From Oscillospiraceae bacterium (lineage in GTDB: Bacteria; Bacillota; Clostridia; Oscillospirales; Butyricicoccaceae): a DNA stretch of 32,982 nt. This document shows positions 7,625-16,316 of this stretch, one piece after another. The translations under genes were made by a program, and so were the position numbers. The stretch is from contig SVKW01000005.1 in assembly GCA_015068285.1 (NCBI GenBank), positions 1 to 32,982 of the forward strand, in the 5' to 3' direction. Below the pieces are notes generated by a model. That model searched no databases, was not told the origin of the DNA, and saw only the letters and a program-made list of their open reading frames with translations. The first letter of the stretch is position 1, and every line of letters begins with the position of its first letter.

Positions 7625-9001
7625 TTAACCCTCACAGCATGGGAAATAATCATAATCGACAACATTTGCAAAGGCTCTCGCTCTGAATGTTCTTGCAGAA
7701 CAAAGTGTATCAGGTGTGCCGTCAAGATCAAGGTCCTCCGGCAGAACAAACTTGATGCAGTTGACCTGCACATTCTGACATTCTGTACCTGTAAGCGCAG
7801 GAAGTGTGAAGATTTTTCTTCCGCGTGGATATTCAAGACCTTCTTCATCGAGTTCGGACAGGAAAACCGCTACAGCTACCCTTTTACCGGGACAAACATT
7901 GAGCAAAGTAAGGCTTACCTCGGCAATTCTGCCCTTTCCGTCAATTGTGACATTGGACATATCAAATGCAATGATATCCTGACAGTTTTCTGTTGTTACA
8001 TCGACAGATGCAGGACATGGCTCGGAATATTCAACAATGTCACTGCACTGTACTGTGACAAGCGGATCAGGAAAATCTACGATATTTTCTTCTGCATCAG
8101 AATATGTTATCGCTTCATTTACAGCCTTTGTACCGCCTGTGATAGCCGTATGCCGGACATACAACTGAAGTGTTGCGCCTTCATCTGCTTCTGTGCCAAG
8201 GCTGTCAATAGCCCACGCGACGCTCTGTGGAGTAACAAGCGTTGCTGTACCGACAGTTGGTGAAACAATCTGTGTGATTTCAAAATCAGGATTTACTGTA
8301 TCGAGAATCTGAATATCTGTTGCGCCTGCCTTTGTGATGTTTGATCCCAATTCACCAAGCAACGCTTCAATACTCTCTGTATCAGGAGCAATAATCACAT
8401 GTGATTCGTCAGGGTCTGTTGCCCATTCATTGAGATTATTGATATCAATGCCTTCCGTACCTTCAATGCCAACCATATAGATCGTAATACCAAGGGTTTC
8501 TCTTGCATAACGAGCAATATTGTCAGCAGATGTGCCTTCGGAATCGACACCATCTGTCAGCATAACAAGCACTTTCTCATTTTCCGATGTTGTATTGAAC
8601 AATGAAATAGCCTTTGAAAATGCATCATAATGGTTTGTGCTTCCCGCTTCTTCAGTTGTAAGATTATTTACAATCTGCCTGAGCAGTACTGCATTTGTGT
8701 CAAGAGGACTTTCGATAGTTGCAACGCTGTCAAAGCTTACAATACCTACTCTGCTGTTTTCTATAATGCCGTCAATGTCTCCTGTTGCACCATCAATAAT
8801 GTCGATAATCTGATTTGCGGCAGCCTGCAATGTTGCAAAGGCTTCGCCTGCCATGCTTGCTGAATTATCGAGAGCAAGAACAAGGTCAACCGGTGCGGAC
8901 ACGATATCGGGTGCGGCTGAAATTGCAAGGGTTACAAGCAAGGAATCGCTGCACCCGATTATCTGCTGATCGATCGTTTTATTTGAATTAGTAATTCCCA
9001 T
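7625..9001 (-). CDS. VWA-domain protein with Cys-containing C-terminal region, no signal peptide
   Basis: A 458-residue protein. Residues about 35-225 are a von Willebrand A domain with an intact metal-ion site: D45-x-S47-x-S49 in LALDNSASM, a Thr near 118-122, and D150 in VMLTDGVD. Residues about 230-315 look like a DUF11-type beta domain. The last 140 residues carry repeated Cys (SEPCP, ENCQ, LNVCPG, TECQN, VNCIKF, TLCSAR, FPCCEG) and probably form a separate beta-rich domain. I recognise the overall architecture as recurrent in Clostridia but know of no assigned function. No signal peptide or membrane helix is seen at the N-terminus (MGITNSNKTIDQQ), which is odd for a disulfide- or metal-rich VWA protein. 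Ribosome site GGAGGG; monocistronic. Confidence 0.85.
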   Translation of the reverse strand: MGITNSNKTIDQQIIGCSDSLLVTLAISAAPDIVSAPVDLVLALDNSASMAGEAFATLQAAANQIIDIIDGATGDIDGIIENSRVGIVSFDSVATIESPLDTNAVLLRQIVNNLTTEEAGSTNHYDAFSKAISLFNTTSENEKVLVMLTDGVDSEGTSADNIARYARETLGITIYMVGIEGTEGIDINNLNEWATDPDESHVIIAPDTESIEALLGELGSNITKAGATDIQILDTVNPDFEITQIVSPTVGTATLVTPQSVAWAIDSLGTEADEGATLQLYVRHTAITGGTKAVNEAITYSDAEENIVDFPDPLVTVQCSDIVEYSEPCPASVDVTTENCQDIIAFDMSNVTIDGKGRIAEVSLTLLNVCPGKRVAVAVFLSELDEEGLEYPRGRKIFTLPALTGTECQNVQVNCIKFVLPEDLDLDGTPDTLCSARTFRARAFANVVDYDYFPCCEG

Positions 9002-9068
9002 ATTACCCTCCGTTTGTTGTATTTCATTAGTATACTATTCGGTTTGGGCAAGTATGGTGACAAAAGAA

Positions 9069-9090
9069 AACGGCCGCATCTGCGACCGTT
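9069..9090. terminator. Intrinsic terminator after PstS-like gene
   Basis: An 8-bp stem with one C/A mismatch: AACGG-CGC against GCG-CCGTT, with a 4-base loop. On the minus strand it is followed by TTTTCTTTT, which suits the PstS-like gene ending at 9099; the plus side also has a T-run. Confidence 0.75.
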
Positions 9091-9098
9091 TTTATGTT

Positions 9099-10085
9099 TT
9101 AATTTACAGGGACATATCCTGCATCTTCGATGATTTTACTTCCTCTTTCAGAAAGCACAGCCTCGACCCACTTTGCAGTATTTGCATTATCGTCGTTTGC
9201 TCTTGTTACGATAAAGCCATTGGTATAGATAGGATATTCGCCATTTTTAATTGTTTCAATAGTCGGCGCTACGCCATCAACTGAAATCATTTTAATGGTA
9301 TCACGCTTATACATGGTGTTGACATAATAGAAATACGAATAGCCGAAAGCATTCTTTGCGTTATCGTATTCGGCAACAGCATCAATAAGCTCACCCATAT
9401 CACCCTGCACCTGGCTTGTTGGAGGAGTCATTATTTCCTTGTCCTTCATAACAAGCGACAACATAGCAGTCTGGCTACCCGAGCCTGTCGGGCGCTGATA
9501 TGGGATTATTTCGCCGTCATCTCCGCCGACTTCACTCCAGTTTGTTATCTCGCCTGTGTAAATCTTCTGAATCTGCTCAAAAGTGAGGTCATCGACAGGG
9601 TTTTCTGTATTGACGATAAATACAAAAGCTGAGCTTGTTGCCGGGATAATATTCAGTTCAACCCCTTGTTGTTTTGCATATTCCTTATCTTCTTCGCTTA
9701 TTTCAGCGGCAAAGATAACGTCAACCTTTCCGTCTATAAGATTATGGTACACCTCGCTTGAGCGTGTTGTTGTATATTCAAAATTAAGCTCACTTTCATC
9801 TACGCCGAGAAAATCTGCCGCAATGCTGTCTACAAGCGGATGAATAGCAAGAGATGCATCCACTTTAGGATAATTCTCAAGTGTAAAAATCGGTTCGTTT
9901 TTCTCTTCAGCTTTTTCAGTAGCTTCTGTCGGCGCTTCTGTTGCTGCAGTTGTACTTTCCGTTGCCGGCACTGCTGTTGTTGGGTTGTCAAGTTCAGCAG
10001 TTGCCGAATTATACCAGTACACACAGCCTGCTGTAATTGCAATAACGGCAGCCAGGGCTATAATATACATGCCGCTTTTCTTCAT
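9099..10085 (-). CDS. Membrane-anchored PstS-like substrate-binding protein
   Basis: A 328-residue periplasmic-binding-protein-fold (PBP-like, PstS type) protein. The N-terminus has one hydrophobic helix (about residues 6-22) ending in TAGC. C21 could be a lipidation site, although the residue three before it is Thr rather than Leu, so an uncleaved anchor is equally possible. A Thr/Glu/Pro/Ala-rich linker spans about residues 32-65. The binding domain carries the anion-binding segments EYTTTRSSE and YQRPTGSGSQTA expected for phosphate-type binders. No pstC, pstA or pstB is next to it; instead it is 3 bases downstream of a DUF3298-like protein that shares the same linker. It may sense or scavenge phosphate, or bind another anion. 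Confidence 0.85.
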   Translation of the reverse strand: MKKSGMYIIALAAVIAITAGCVYWYNSATAELDNPTTAVPATESTTAATEAPTEATEKAEEKNEPIFTLENYPKVDASLAIHPLVDSIAADFLGVDESELNFEYTTTRSSEVYHNLIDGKVDVIFAAEISEEDKEYAKQQGVELNIIPATSSAFVFIVNTENPVDDLTFEQIQKIYTGEITNWSEVGGDDGEIIPYQRPTGSGSQTAMLSLVMKDKEIMTPPTSQVQGDMGELIDAVAEYDNAKNAFGYSYFYYVNTMYKRDTIKMISVDGVAPTIETIKNGEYPIYTNGFIVTRANDDNANTAKWVEAVLSERGSKIIEDAGYVPVN

Positions 10086-10088
10086 TTT

Positions 10089-11684
10089 TTATTCCTCCTG
10101 TCCGTAGATTTTAAGCTGGGATTTTTCAAACTGGCTTAATCCAATGCTATATGGATATTCAAAAGCATCAACGGTAATCTCAACATTCCCGCCTTTAAGC
10201 CTTATCTCGGCAGAATCAAAAAGTTCTTCTGCCTCTGCCGCACCATATCCTCTGTCCATATAGTTGCGCATAGCTTCATTTTTTATAAAGCTCATAAAGT
10301 CATAGCCTTCTTTAAACACATCGGAAAACTCAACGAGTTCATCGCCGGTCATATAATTTACAAGCTTTGTTCCGTCGATTTTTGTAAACTGCACATCGCT
10401 TGGAAGATTTTCTGTATCGAGATATGCTCCGCCGCGCATTGCAAAGTACTGATAACGATATGTGTCGATTATTGCATCACGATATCTGTTTTCATAAAGC
10501 TCTATCGGCATTTCGAATATCTGAATATTTGAGCTTATTTCCATAGTATCGGAATATTCATAATCCCATTGGCCATCTATATATTCCGATGCCGAAACCA
10601 CATAATATCCCGGCTTTGCCATTACAATATAAAACTTATCCTTGTTGTTTCGAGCTTTATCTTTATACTCTTCAACAAGCTCATATATTTCTTCCTGAAC
10701 TTGTTTGTTGACTGCAATTATCTTTTCAATGCGCTCTTCATCAATTTCAGAATCATAGAGCTTCCATACAGTAAAGTCATACCAGAGATTTTCTTCTCCA
10801 TAGCCATAGTCGATTATCTCAAACGGCTCATAGCTGCAGTCGGCACAGGTGAATATATCTTCATAGCCTATATCATCATTTTCATATATGCTTTCTTCTG
10901 TGAGATATTTGGAATATATAGAAATTTCATCGTAATGCTCTATCATCTTGGCGCTTGCCATACGCTTATCTGTATAGAAGCATATCTCAGATGGAGTAAA
11001 GCTGAAATCCTTTACATCATCTTCCATATATGACTTTACTGCCTTATATACTGCATTTTCATCAGGAGAGGTTGCCTGCCCCTCCCACATATACCAGTTT
11101 TCGGAAGCTGATGACTTATAGAACGAATCACGGACAATCGAAAGAATGTCTGTATCTCTCATAAACAGGTCCTCAAGCAATATTTCATTGCCGTTTACCA
11201 GTTCGTAATTGAGATATTTCTGCTCATATTTATCATCGTTGCCTATATGCAGACTTATGGACAACACATTGGCAAAATTAGCTCTTGTATAGAAATTGGC
11301 ATAATTTATGGTATCATATTTTGCCAGAAGCTCATCCATATTTTTTCTGAGATCGGCATTTATTTTATCCTGCACAGCTTTATTTCTGAGGCCTTCAATT
11401 TCAGGATATCTTACTTCCGCCTCGCCCTTTTTGTCAATTGCCTCGCTTATAACAATATCATTTGTATCGTATGTACCATAAAGATCGATAGGCTTTTCAA
11501 CAGGCTCAGGAACAGCTTCTGTCGGCGCTTCTGTATTTCCAACAGGTGTTTCTGTTGTCTGTGGAATTACTTCTTCCATTTTTGCCGACTCTTTAGCCTT
11601 TTCAATACTGAAATATGTAAATCCTGCCGCCGCTATACCGAAAAGAAGCACAAATGACGCCAATATTTTTACCGTTTTATTCAT
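10089..11684 (-). CDS. Membrane-anchored protein with DUF3298/RsiV-like region
   Basis: A 531-residue protein with one N-terminal membrane helix (about residues 6-25), a Thr/Pro/Glu-rich linker, and a large acidic extracytoplasmic part. The region about residues 60-230 resembles DUF3298/DUF4163 domains of the RsiV and PdaC type: YPEIEGLRNKAVQDKINADL, a beta-strand repeat, then ELVNGNEILLEDLF. The rest is not recognised and is Tyr- and Glu-rich. The start is the ATG at 11684, with AAAGGAG upstream; an ATG at 11702 has no ribosome site. It overlaps the translation signals of the PstS-like gene (3-base gap), so the two should be made together. An envelope-associated sensory or wall-binding role is inference. 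Confidence 0.75.
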   Translation of the reverse strand: MNKTVKILASFVLLFGIAAAGFTYFSIEKAKESAKMEEVIPQTTETPVGNTEAPTEAVPEPVEKPIDLYGTYDTNDIVISEAIDKKGEAEVRYPEIEGLRNKAVQDKINADLRKNMDELLAKYDTINYANFYTRANFANVLSISLHIGNDDKYEQKYLNYELVNGNEILLEDLFMRDTDILSIVRDSFYKSSASENWYMWEGQATSPDENAVYKAVKSYMEDDVKDFSFTPSEICFYTDKRMASAKMIEHYDEISIYSKYLTEESIYENDDIGYEDIFTCADCSYEPFEIIDYGYGEENLWYDFTVWKLYDSEIDEERIEKIIAVNKQVQEEIYELVEEYKDKARNNKDKFYIVMAKPGYYVVSASEYIDGQWDYEYSDTMEISSNIQIFEMPIELYENRYRDAIIDTYRYQYFAMRGGAYLDTENLPSDVQFTKIDGTKLVNYMTGDELVEFSDVFKEGYDFMSFIKNEAMRNYMDRGYGAAEAEELFDSAEIRLKGGNVEITVDAFEYPYSIGLSQFEKSQLKIYGQEE

Positions 11685-11729
11685 ACCGACTCTCCTTTCC
11701 ATTAAGTCTGTCTATTACATAAGACTCTT

Positions 11730-12614
11730 TTATTTGCCGTTTGGTTTCAGCTTTTTTGCTTCAATTAAATTATTTGCTACAAAAATAATTACCGCCGCAA
11801 GAACAAACATAAACATCACAAGATTTGTTTTAGTAAATGTTTCGTTATAAAGCAACACACCTACAAGCATCTGGAGTGTTGGGTTTATATACATAAGTAT
11901 GCCGGAAAGTGTAAGCGATGTATCTTTCATACCCTTTGCAAAAAGCAAAAGTGGTACAGATGTGACAACACCTGCAATCGGGAATAAAATAAGCTGATAT
12001 GTGCTTACATTCGTGATATATCCTGTGCCTGTAAACTCTTTGAACAGAATAAACATCAGTGCAATTGGCGCCATATAAAGTGTTTCCATAAACACAGATG
12101 TTACGCTGTCTGCCTTGACTCGCTTTTTAGCCGCACCATAGAAGGCAAAAGAAACTGCAATCGCAAGTGCGTAATATGGGATAGTGCCGTAAATAACAAT
12201 AGGAATCATTACGCCGATAAATGCAATGAGCACAGAAAGCCACTGAAGCTTTGTGAGTTTTTCCTTATAGATAACAAATCCAAGCACAACTGCAAAAATA
12301 GGGTTGATAAAATATGCAATGGAGGATTCGAGAACTTTACCGCTCATTACAGCAAAAATATACACGCCCCAGTTTATAGTAACCATTATACTGCTCAGAA
12401 GAAGCATATTTCTTTCCTTTTTGTCGGACAAAGCTTCTTTTATTTTGTGAAGCTCGCCTTTTGCCGCAAGAATAAGACCGCAGAATATAAGCGACCATAC
12501 GATTCTCAGCGAAAGAATATAGAAAGAATCAATACCGCCAAGCTGTTTCCAGAATATCGGCAGAACTCCCCATAAAATGTAACACATCAATACATAAATC
12601 GCGCCTTTTTTCAT
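11730..12614 (-). CDS. rarD: RarD-type EamA/DMT permease
   Basis: A 294-residue integral membrane protein of the drug/metabolite transporter superfamily, RarD branch. About ten membrane helices are seen. RarD features are ILWGVLPIFWKQL at the start, TINWGVYIFAV, ESSIAYFINPIFAVVLG in the first half, and GILMYINPTLQMLVGVLLY in the second. The substrate of the RarD group is not established. It is followed after 45 bases by the DUF3298-like gene, and possibly forms one transcript with it because no terminator lies between. The start is supported by GAGGGG eight bases upstream. Confidence 0.92.
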   Translation of the reverse strand: MKKGAIYVLMCYILWGVLPIFWKQLGGIDSFYILSLRIVWSLIFCGLILAAKGELHKIKEALSDKKERNMLLLSSIMVTINWGVYIFAVMSGKVLESSIAYFINPIFAVVLGFVIYKEKLTKLQWLSVLIAFIGVMIPIVIYGTIPYYALAIAVSFAFYGAAKKRVKADSVTSVFMETLYMAPIALMFILFKEFTGTGYITNVSTYQLILFPIAGVVTSVPLLLFAKGMKDTSLTLSGILMYINPTLQMLVGVLLYNETFTKTNLVMFMFVLAAVIIFVANNLIEAKKLKPNGK

Positions 12615-12649
12615 ATCAGATACCCCTCTTTTATAGTTTCTTTAATTAA

Positions 12650-12678
12650 ATAGTATCACTTATCATATTCATTGTCAA
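12650..12678 (-). promoter_or_regulatory. Sigma-A promoter for rarD
   Basis: Minus strand: perfect -35 TTGACA (12678-12673), 17-base spacer, -10 TACTAT (12655-12650). Confidence 0.8.
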
Positions 12679-12700
12679 TCATCATACATCTTTATACAGC

Positions 12701-12727
12701 AAAAGCTCCCCAAATTGGGGAGCTTTT
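12701..12727 (-). terminator. Intrinsic terminator of MATE gene
   Basis: An 11-bp perfect stem AAAAGCTCCCC / GGGGAGCTTTT with a 5-base AAATT loop, just after the MATE stop at 12732. The T-run on the minus strand is short (TTTTGCT). Confidence 0.75.
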
Positions 12728-12731
12728 AAGA

Positions 12732-14075
12732 CTATTTATTTACAAACAGCTTTTCAGTTTTCGGATATGGATCCTTTATAAATTGTTTATAATATACCAG
12801 ACCGACTGCTGTTGTCAGCAATTCTGTCATCGGGAATGTGAGCCAGAACCAATTCAGCCCGATTCTTGAGAACAGATAGCCCAATGGTACAAACAGAATG
12901 ACAGTTCTTACTATCGTCAGCATTGAGCTTTTCAGTCCCATTCCTATAGCCTGGAAAAACACAGGAAAAATCAGCGAAAATGACATAGGAACGAAACTCA
13001 TGCCGATTATTCTGAATGCAACTTTGCCGATTTCAAGTACCAATTTATCGGATGTAAAGACCTTTAAAAGCTGTACCGGGAACAATGCAAAGCATAATGC
13101 CCCTGCCGCCATTAAAGCCACTCCAAAAACCTCCGCGGTATACAATGTCTTTTTGCATCGCTCAACATTTTTTGCCGCATAGTTGAAGCTTATTATCGGC
13201 ACAATACAGGTTTGCATTGCCATAAGCGGAATGAAGAAAAATGTCTGCCACTTATAATAAAGCCCCAATGTAGTAACTGCCTGGTCTGAAAAGGTGGCAA
13301 GAATCAGATTAAGCCCCAGAATATAGAAAGTATACGCCGACTGCATAAGCATATTAGACGCGCCTAAAGTGAATATTTTGCGTATATAACGAGGATATTT
13401 GCTGCGTTCAGGTGATTTATAAATTGCTTTTCTTCCTACAACTGCCGCAGCCACTATCTGTCCTGCAACAGTTGCCACTGCTGCGCCTGCAATTCCCATC
13501 TGTGGAAAACCAAACATACCGAAAATCAACAATGGGTCAAGGGCAATATTTGTTATTGCACCGATTATCTGGGCTGTCATAGGAGTTTTCATATCGCCCT
13601 TTGCCTGCAGAATCTTTGTCCACACACTTTCACAGAATAAGCCAACGCTCAACACGCAGACAATTCTGCCATAAACAATAACACTGTTTATTATCGTTTC
13701 TGAATCTGTCGACATTTTTGCATAAAAAGGCATTATAAACCAGCATAACACAGCAAAAATAATCCACATTACAACAGCTATCGGTGTGCCCGACCCTGCA
13801 TATTCGTCTGCTTCTTCATTCTGCCCATACCCGAGCTTTGCGGCAATTATTGTATTTATGCCAACACCGGTGCCGACAGCAAGAGCTATCATAAGAAGCT
13901 GCAGAGGATAAACTATTGAAAGTGCAGTCAGCCCTGTTTCGTCATATCTTCCTATAAACAGGCTGTCGACAATATTATAAAGAGCCTGAATTAACTGTGC
14001 AAACATGACGGGCGGAGCCATTTTGAAAAGCACCTTGCTGATTTTTTCGGTTGCGAACATCTGTGTTGATTCCAT
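12732..14075 (-). CDS. MATE-family efflux transporter
   Basis: A 447-residue multidrug and toxin extrusion transporter with twelve predicted membrane helices in two halves. Family motifs are APPVMFAQLIQALYNIVDS with SLFIGR, AVGTGVGINTIIAAKLG, and ITNIALDPLLIFGM in the first half. The second half has CIVPIISFNYAAKN. It probably exports cationic compounds in exchange for Na+ or H+; the substrate is unknown. The start is taken as the ATG at 14075, preceded by GGAG; a longer reading from 14090 would run through that site. The gene follows tRNA-Thr and its terminator on the same strand, and no clear promoter of its own was seen. Confidence 0.92.
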   Translation of the reverse strand: MESTQMFATEKISKVLFKMAPPVMFAQLIQALYNIVDSLFIGRYDETGLTALSIVYPLQLLMIALAVGTGVGINTIIAAKLGYGQNEEADEYAGSGTPIAVVMWIIFAVLCWFIMPFYAKMSTDSETIINSVIVYGRIVCVLSVGLFCESVWTKILQAKGDMKTPMTAQIIGAITNIALDPLLIFGMFGFPQMGIAGAAVATVAGQIVAAAVVGRKAIYKSPERSKYPRYIRKIFTLGASNMLMQSAYTFYILGLNLILATFSDQAVTTLGLYYKWQTFFFIPLMAMQTCIVPIISFNYAAKNVERCKKTLYTAEVFGVALMAAGALCFALFPVQLLKVFTSDKLVLEIGKVAFRIIGMSFVPMSFSLIFPVFFQAIGMGLKSSMLTIVRTVILFVPLGYLFSRIGLNWFWLTFPMTELLTTAVGLVYYKQFIKDPYPKTEKLFVNK

Positions 14076-14102
14076 ACTATCTATCTCCATACGAAAACAC
14101 TA

Positions 14103-14132
14103 TAAAAGCTCTTCCATACGGAAGAGCTTTTA
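14103..14132 (-). terminator. Hairpin between tRNA-Thr and MATE gene
   Basis: A perfect 13-bp stem TAAAAGCTCTTCC / GGAAGAGCTTTTA with a 4-base loop, beginning one base after the encoded CCA of the tRNA. On the minus strand it ends in CTTTTATAG. It is placed as the tRNA terminator. Confidence 0.8.
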
Positions 14133-14208
14133 TGGAGCTTGTGATCCGGCTCGAACGGACGACCTGCTCATTACGAATGAGCTGCACTGCCAGCTGTGCT
14201 ACACAAGC
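14133..14208 (-). tRNA. tRNA-Thr (anticodon CGU)
   Basis: The minus strand folds as a full cloverleaf: acceptor GCTTGTG/CACAAGC, D stem GCAC/GTGC, anticodon stem GCTCA/TGAGC with loop TTCGTAA, a 5-base variable loop, and T arm GTCCG-TTCGAGC-CGGAT with one G-U pair. Positions 34-36 are CGT, reading codon ACG. The discriminator is T and the 3' CCA is encoded. It has its own promoter and terminator. Confidence 0.96.
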
Positions 14209-14225
14209 ATATCTATAACATTATT

Positions 14226-14254
14226 ATTAAATCACAAATAAAAAGATTTGTCAA
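14226..14254 (-). promoter_or_regulatory. Promoter for tRNA-Thr
   Basis: Minus strand TTGACA (14254-14249), 17-base spacer, TTTAAT (14231-14226). The start point would be about ten bases before the mature tRNA 5' end. Confidence 0.75.
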
Positions 14255-14288
14255 ACATATTTTGCCGCATCATCAATAATTTATCTGT

Positions 14289-14329
14289 CATAATATTATG
14301 CTTTTTCGGTAATTTCCAACTAAATTACC
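14289..14329. repeat. Two adjacent palindromes upstream of typA
   Basis: CATAATATTATG (14289-14300) is a perfect 12-base palindrome. GGTAATTT (14308-14315) pairs perfectly with AAATTACC (14322-14329) around a 6-base spacer. They lie between the divergent tRNA-Thr and typA promoters. They could be operators, or chance in AT-rich DNA. Confidence 0.4.
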
Positions 14330-14358
14330 ATATATTCTTCATTTTTTAAAAATAATCA

Positions 14359-14387
14359 TTGAAAATCAGAATTATCTGTGATAAAAT
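14359..14387 (+). promoter_or_regulatory. Sigma-A promoter for typA
   Basis: TTGAAA (14359-14364), 17-base spacer, TAAAAT (14382-14387), about 50 bases before the ATG at 14436. The ribosome site AAAGGAG follows. Confidence 0.72.
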
Positions 14388-14435
14388 ATATAAGTTAAAG
14401 AAGACTTTTATTCCTTACAAAGGAGATATATAAAT

Positions 14436-16265
14436 ATGGAAGCAAAAAACATTAGAAATGTTGCAATTATTGCCCATGTCGACCATGGTAAGACAACTCT
14501 TGTCGACCAGATGCTTCGTCAGGGCGGTGTTTTTCGCGACAATCAGGCTTCTCCTGAACGTGTAATGGATAACGGTGACCTTGAAAAGGAAAAGGGCATC
14601 ACTATCCTTGCAAAAAACACATCTATCATGTACAAAGATACAAAGATCAATATCGTTGACACGCCAGGTCACGCCGACTTCGCAGGCGAAGTTGAGCGTA
14701 TCCTCAAGATGGTAAACGGTGTTCTTCTTCTCGTCGACTCTTTTGAAGGCACAATGCCTCAGACCCGCTTTGTTCTTCAGAAGGCTCTTGAGCTCGGCCA
14801 TAAGGTCATCATTGTTGTAAACAAGATCGACCGTCCTGATGCTCGTCTTGCGGAAGTTACAGACGAAGCTCTCGAGCTTCTCATGGATCTTGATGCAACA
14901 GATGAACAGCTTGACAGCCCTATCCTTTACTGCTCCGGCCGTGATGGTACAGCATCCAAGGATATCAATGTCACAGGTACAGATCTTATCCCAATGTTTG
15001 AAACTATTCTTGAGCATATTCCTGCTCCTGAATGCGATTCTGAAGGCGAACTTCAGCTTCTCGTTTCTTCTGTCGACTACAACGACTATGTCGGCCGTAT
15101 CGGTATCGGCAGAATTGAACGCGGTACAATTTCTGTAGGTCAGGAAGTTCATGTTTCCAACTACAACGACGAAGGCGTAAACTACAAGAGCAAGATCGTT
15201 TCCCTCTTCTCCATTGAAGGTCTCAAGCGTATACCTGTTGAAAAAGCTTATGCAGGCGATATCGTATGCTTCTCCGGCATTGAAGAAATCTTCATCGGTG
15301 ATACAATCTGCTCCCTCAATGCCATTGAGCCATTGCCATTTGTGAAGATTTCTGAGCCAACTGTTGAAATGACATTCTCTGTCAACGACAGCCCTCTCGC
15401 AGGTCGTGAAGGTAAGTTTGTCACATCCCGTCAGATCAGAAGCCGTCTTTTCAAGGAGCTTCTCAAAGACCTTTCTCTCAAGGTATTTGAAACAGACAGC
15501 ACAGATGCTTTCCGTGTTCTCGGCAGAGGCGAAATGCATCTCTCTATTCTCATCGAAACAATGCGTCGTGAAGGTTTTGAATTCTCCGTTTCCCCGCCAC
15601 GTGTACTTTTCAAGGAAAAGAACGGCAAGAAGATGGAACCTATTGAACGTCTCTTCATTGACGTTCCTGAAGAATATGTTGGCGCTGTAATGGGCAAGCT
15701 TGGCGAAAGAAAGGCTATCATGACTCACATGGCTCCTCACGGCAGCCGTATGAGAATTGAGTTCCTCATTCCTTCCCGCGGTCTTTTCGGCTATAAGAAT
15801 GAATTCCTCACAGATACAAAGGGCGAAGGTATTCTCAACACTATTTTCTACGAATATCAGGAATACAAGAGTGATATTCCAACAAGAAATACAGGTTCGC
15901 TCGTTGCATTTGAACCTGGTGTTTCCACAGGTTATGGCCTTTATGCAGCTCAGGAACGCGGTATGCTCTTCATCGATCCGGGCGTTGAAGTTTACGAAGG
16001 TATGATCATCGGTCAGAATCCAAAGGGCGATGATATGGCTGTAAATGTATGCCGCAAGAAGCAGCTTACAAATATGCGCGCAAGCGGCTCTGATGATGCT
16101 CTCAGACTTATTCCTCCAAAGAGAATGAGCCTTGAACAGTGCATTGAATTTATGGCTCCGGACGAACTTCTGGAAGTTACACCAAAGAGTCTCCGTCTCC
16201 GCAAGCAGGTTCTCAGCAACACAGAACGTCTCCGTATTGCAAGTAAGAAAAAGGCAAATCAGTAA
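14436..16265 (+). CDS. typA: Ribosome-associated translational GTPase TypA/BipA
   Basis: BipA is an elongation-factor-like GTPase that binds the ribosome and helps assembly and growth under stress, especially in the cold. The 609-residue protein is full length. It has G1 AHVDHGKT near residues 14-21, the switch region EKEKGITI, G3 DTPGHADF, and G4 NKID, followed by domain 2, EF-G-like domains III and V, and the BipA-specific C-terminal domain. Codon choice is strongly biased toward C- and T-ending codons, as expected of a highly expressed gene. As a side effect the opposite strand also stays open for about 620 codons; that antisense frame is not a gene. Monocistronic, with promoter and terminator. 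Confidence 0.97.
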   Translation: MEAKNIRNVAIIAHVDHGKTTLVDQMLRQGGVFRDNQASPERVMDNGDLEKEKGITILAKNTSIMYKDTKINIVDTPGHADFAGEVERILKMVNGVLLLVDSFEGTMPQTRFVLQKALELGHKVIIVVNKIDRPDARLAEVTDEALELLMDLDATDEQLDSPILYCSGRDGTASKDINVTGTDLIPMFETILEHIPAPECDSEGELQLLVSSVDYNDYVGRIGIGRIERGTISVGQEVHVSNYNDEGVNYKSKIVSLFSIEGLKRIPVEKAYAGDIVCFSGIEEIFIGDTICSLNAIEPLPFVKISEPTVEMTFSVNDSPLAGREGKFVTSRQIRSRLFKELLKDLSLKVFETDSTDAFRVLGRGEMHLSILIETMRREGFEFSVSPPRVLFKEKNGKKMEPIERLFIDVPEEYVGAVMGKLGERKAIMTHMAPHGSRMRIEFLIPSRGLFGYKNEFLTDTKGEGILNTIFYEYQEYKSDIPTRNTGSLVAFEPGVSTGYGLYAAQERGMLFIDPGVEVYEGMIIGQNPKGDDMAVNVCRKKQLTNMRASGSDDALRLIPPKRMSLEQCIEFMAPDELLEVTPKSLRLRKQVLSNTERLRIASKKKANQ

Positions 16266-16272
16266 TATTATT

Positions 16273-16301
16273 AAAGCCATAGATGAAAATTCTATGGCTT
16301 T
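16273..16301 (+). terminator. Intrinsic terminator of typA
   Basis: A perfect 11-bp stem AAAGCCATAGA / TCTATGGCTTT with a 7-base loop, followed by ATTTTTAATTT. Confidence 0.9.
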
Positions 16302-16316
16302 ATTTTTAATTTACAC

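Noticed and set aside
7582-7848. 88-codon minus-strand frame over the end of the VWA gene
   Set aside because: Another frame of the VWA coding region that runs into its terminator.
11703-11720. GTCTGTCTAT sequence resembling the -10 of the candidate ECF promoter
   Set aside because: No GAAC element at the right distance, and it points away from the genes around it.
14415-16280. 621-codon open frame antisense to typA
   Set aside because: No plausible ribosome site or domain; it mirrors codon bias of typA, whose motifs are unmistakable.
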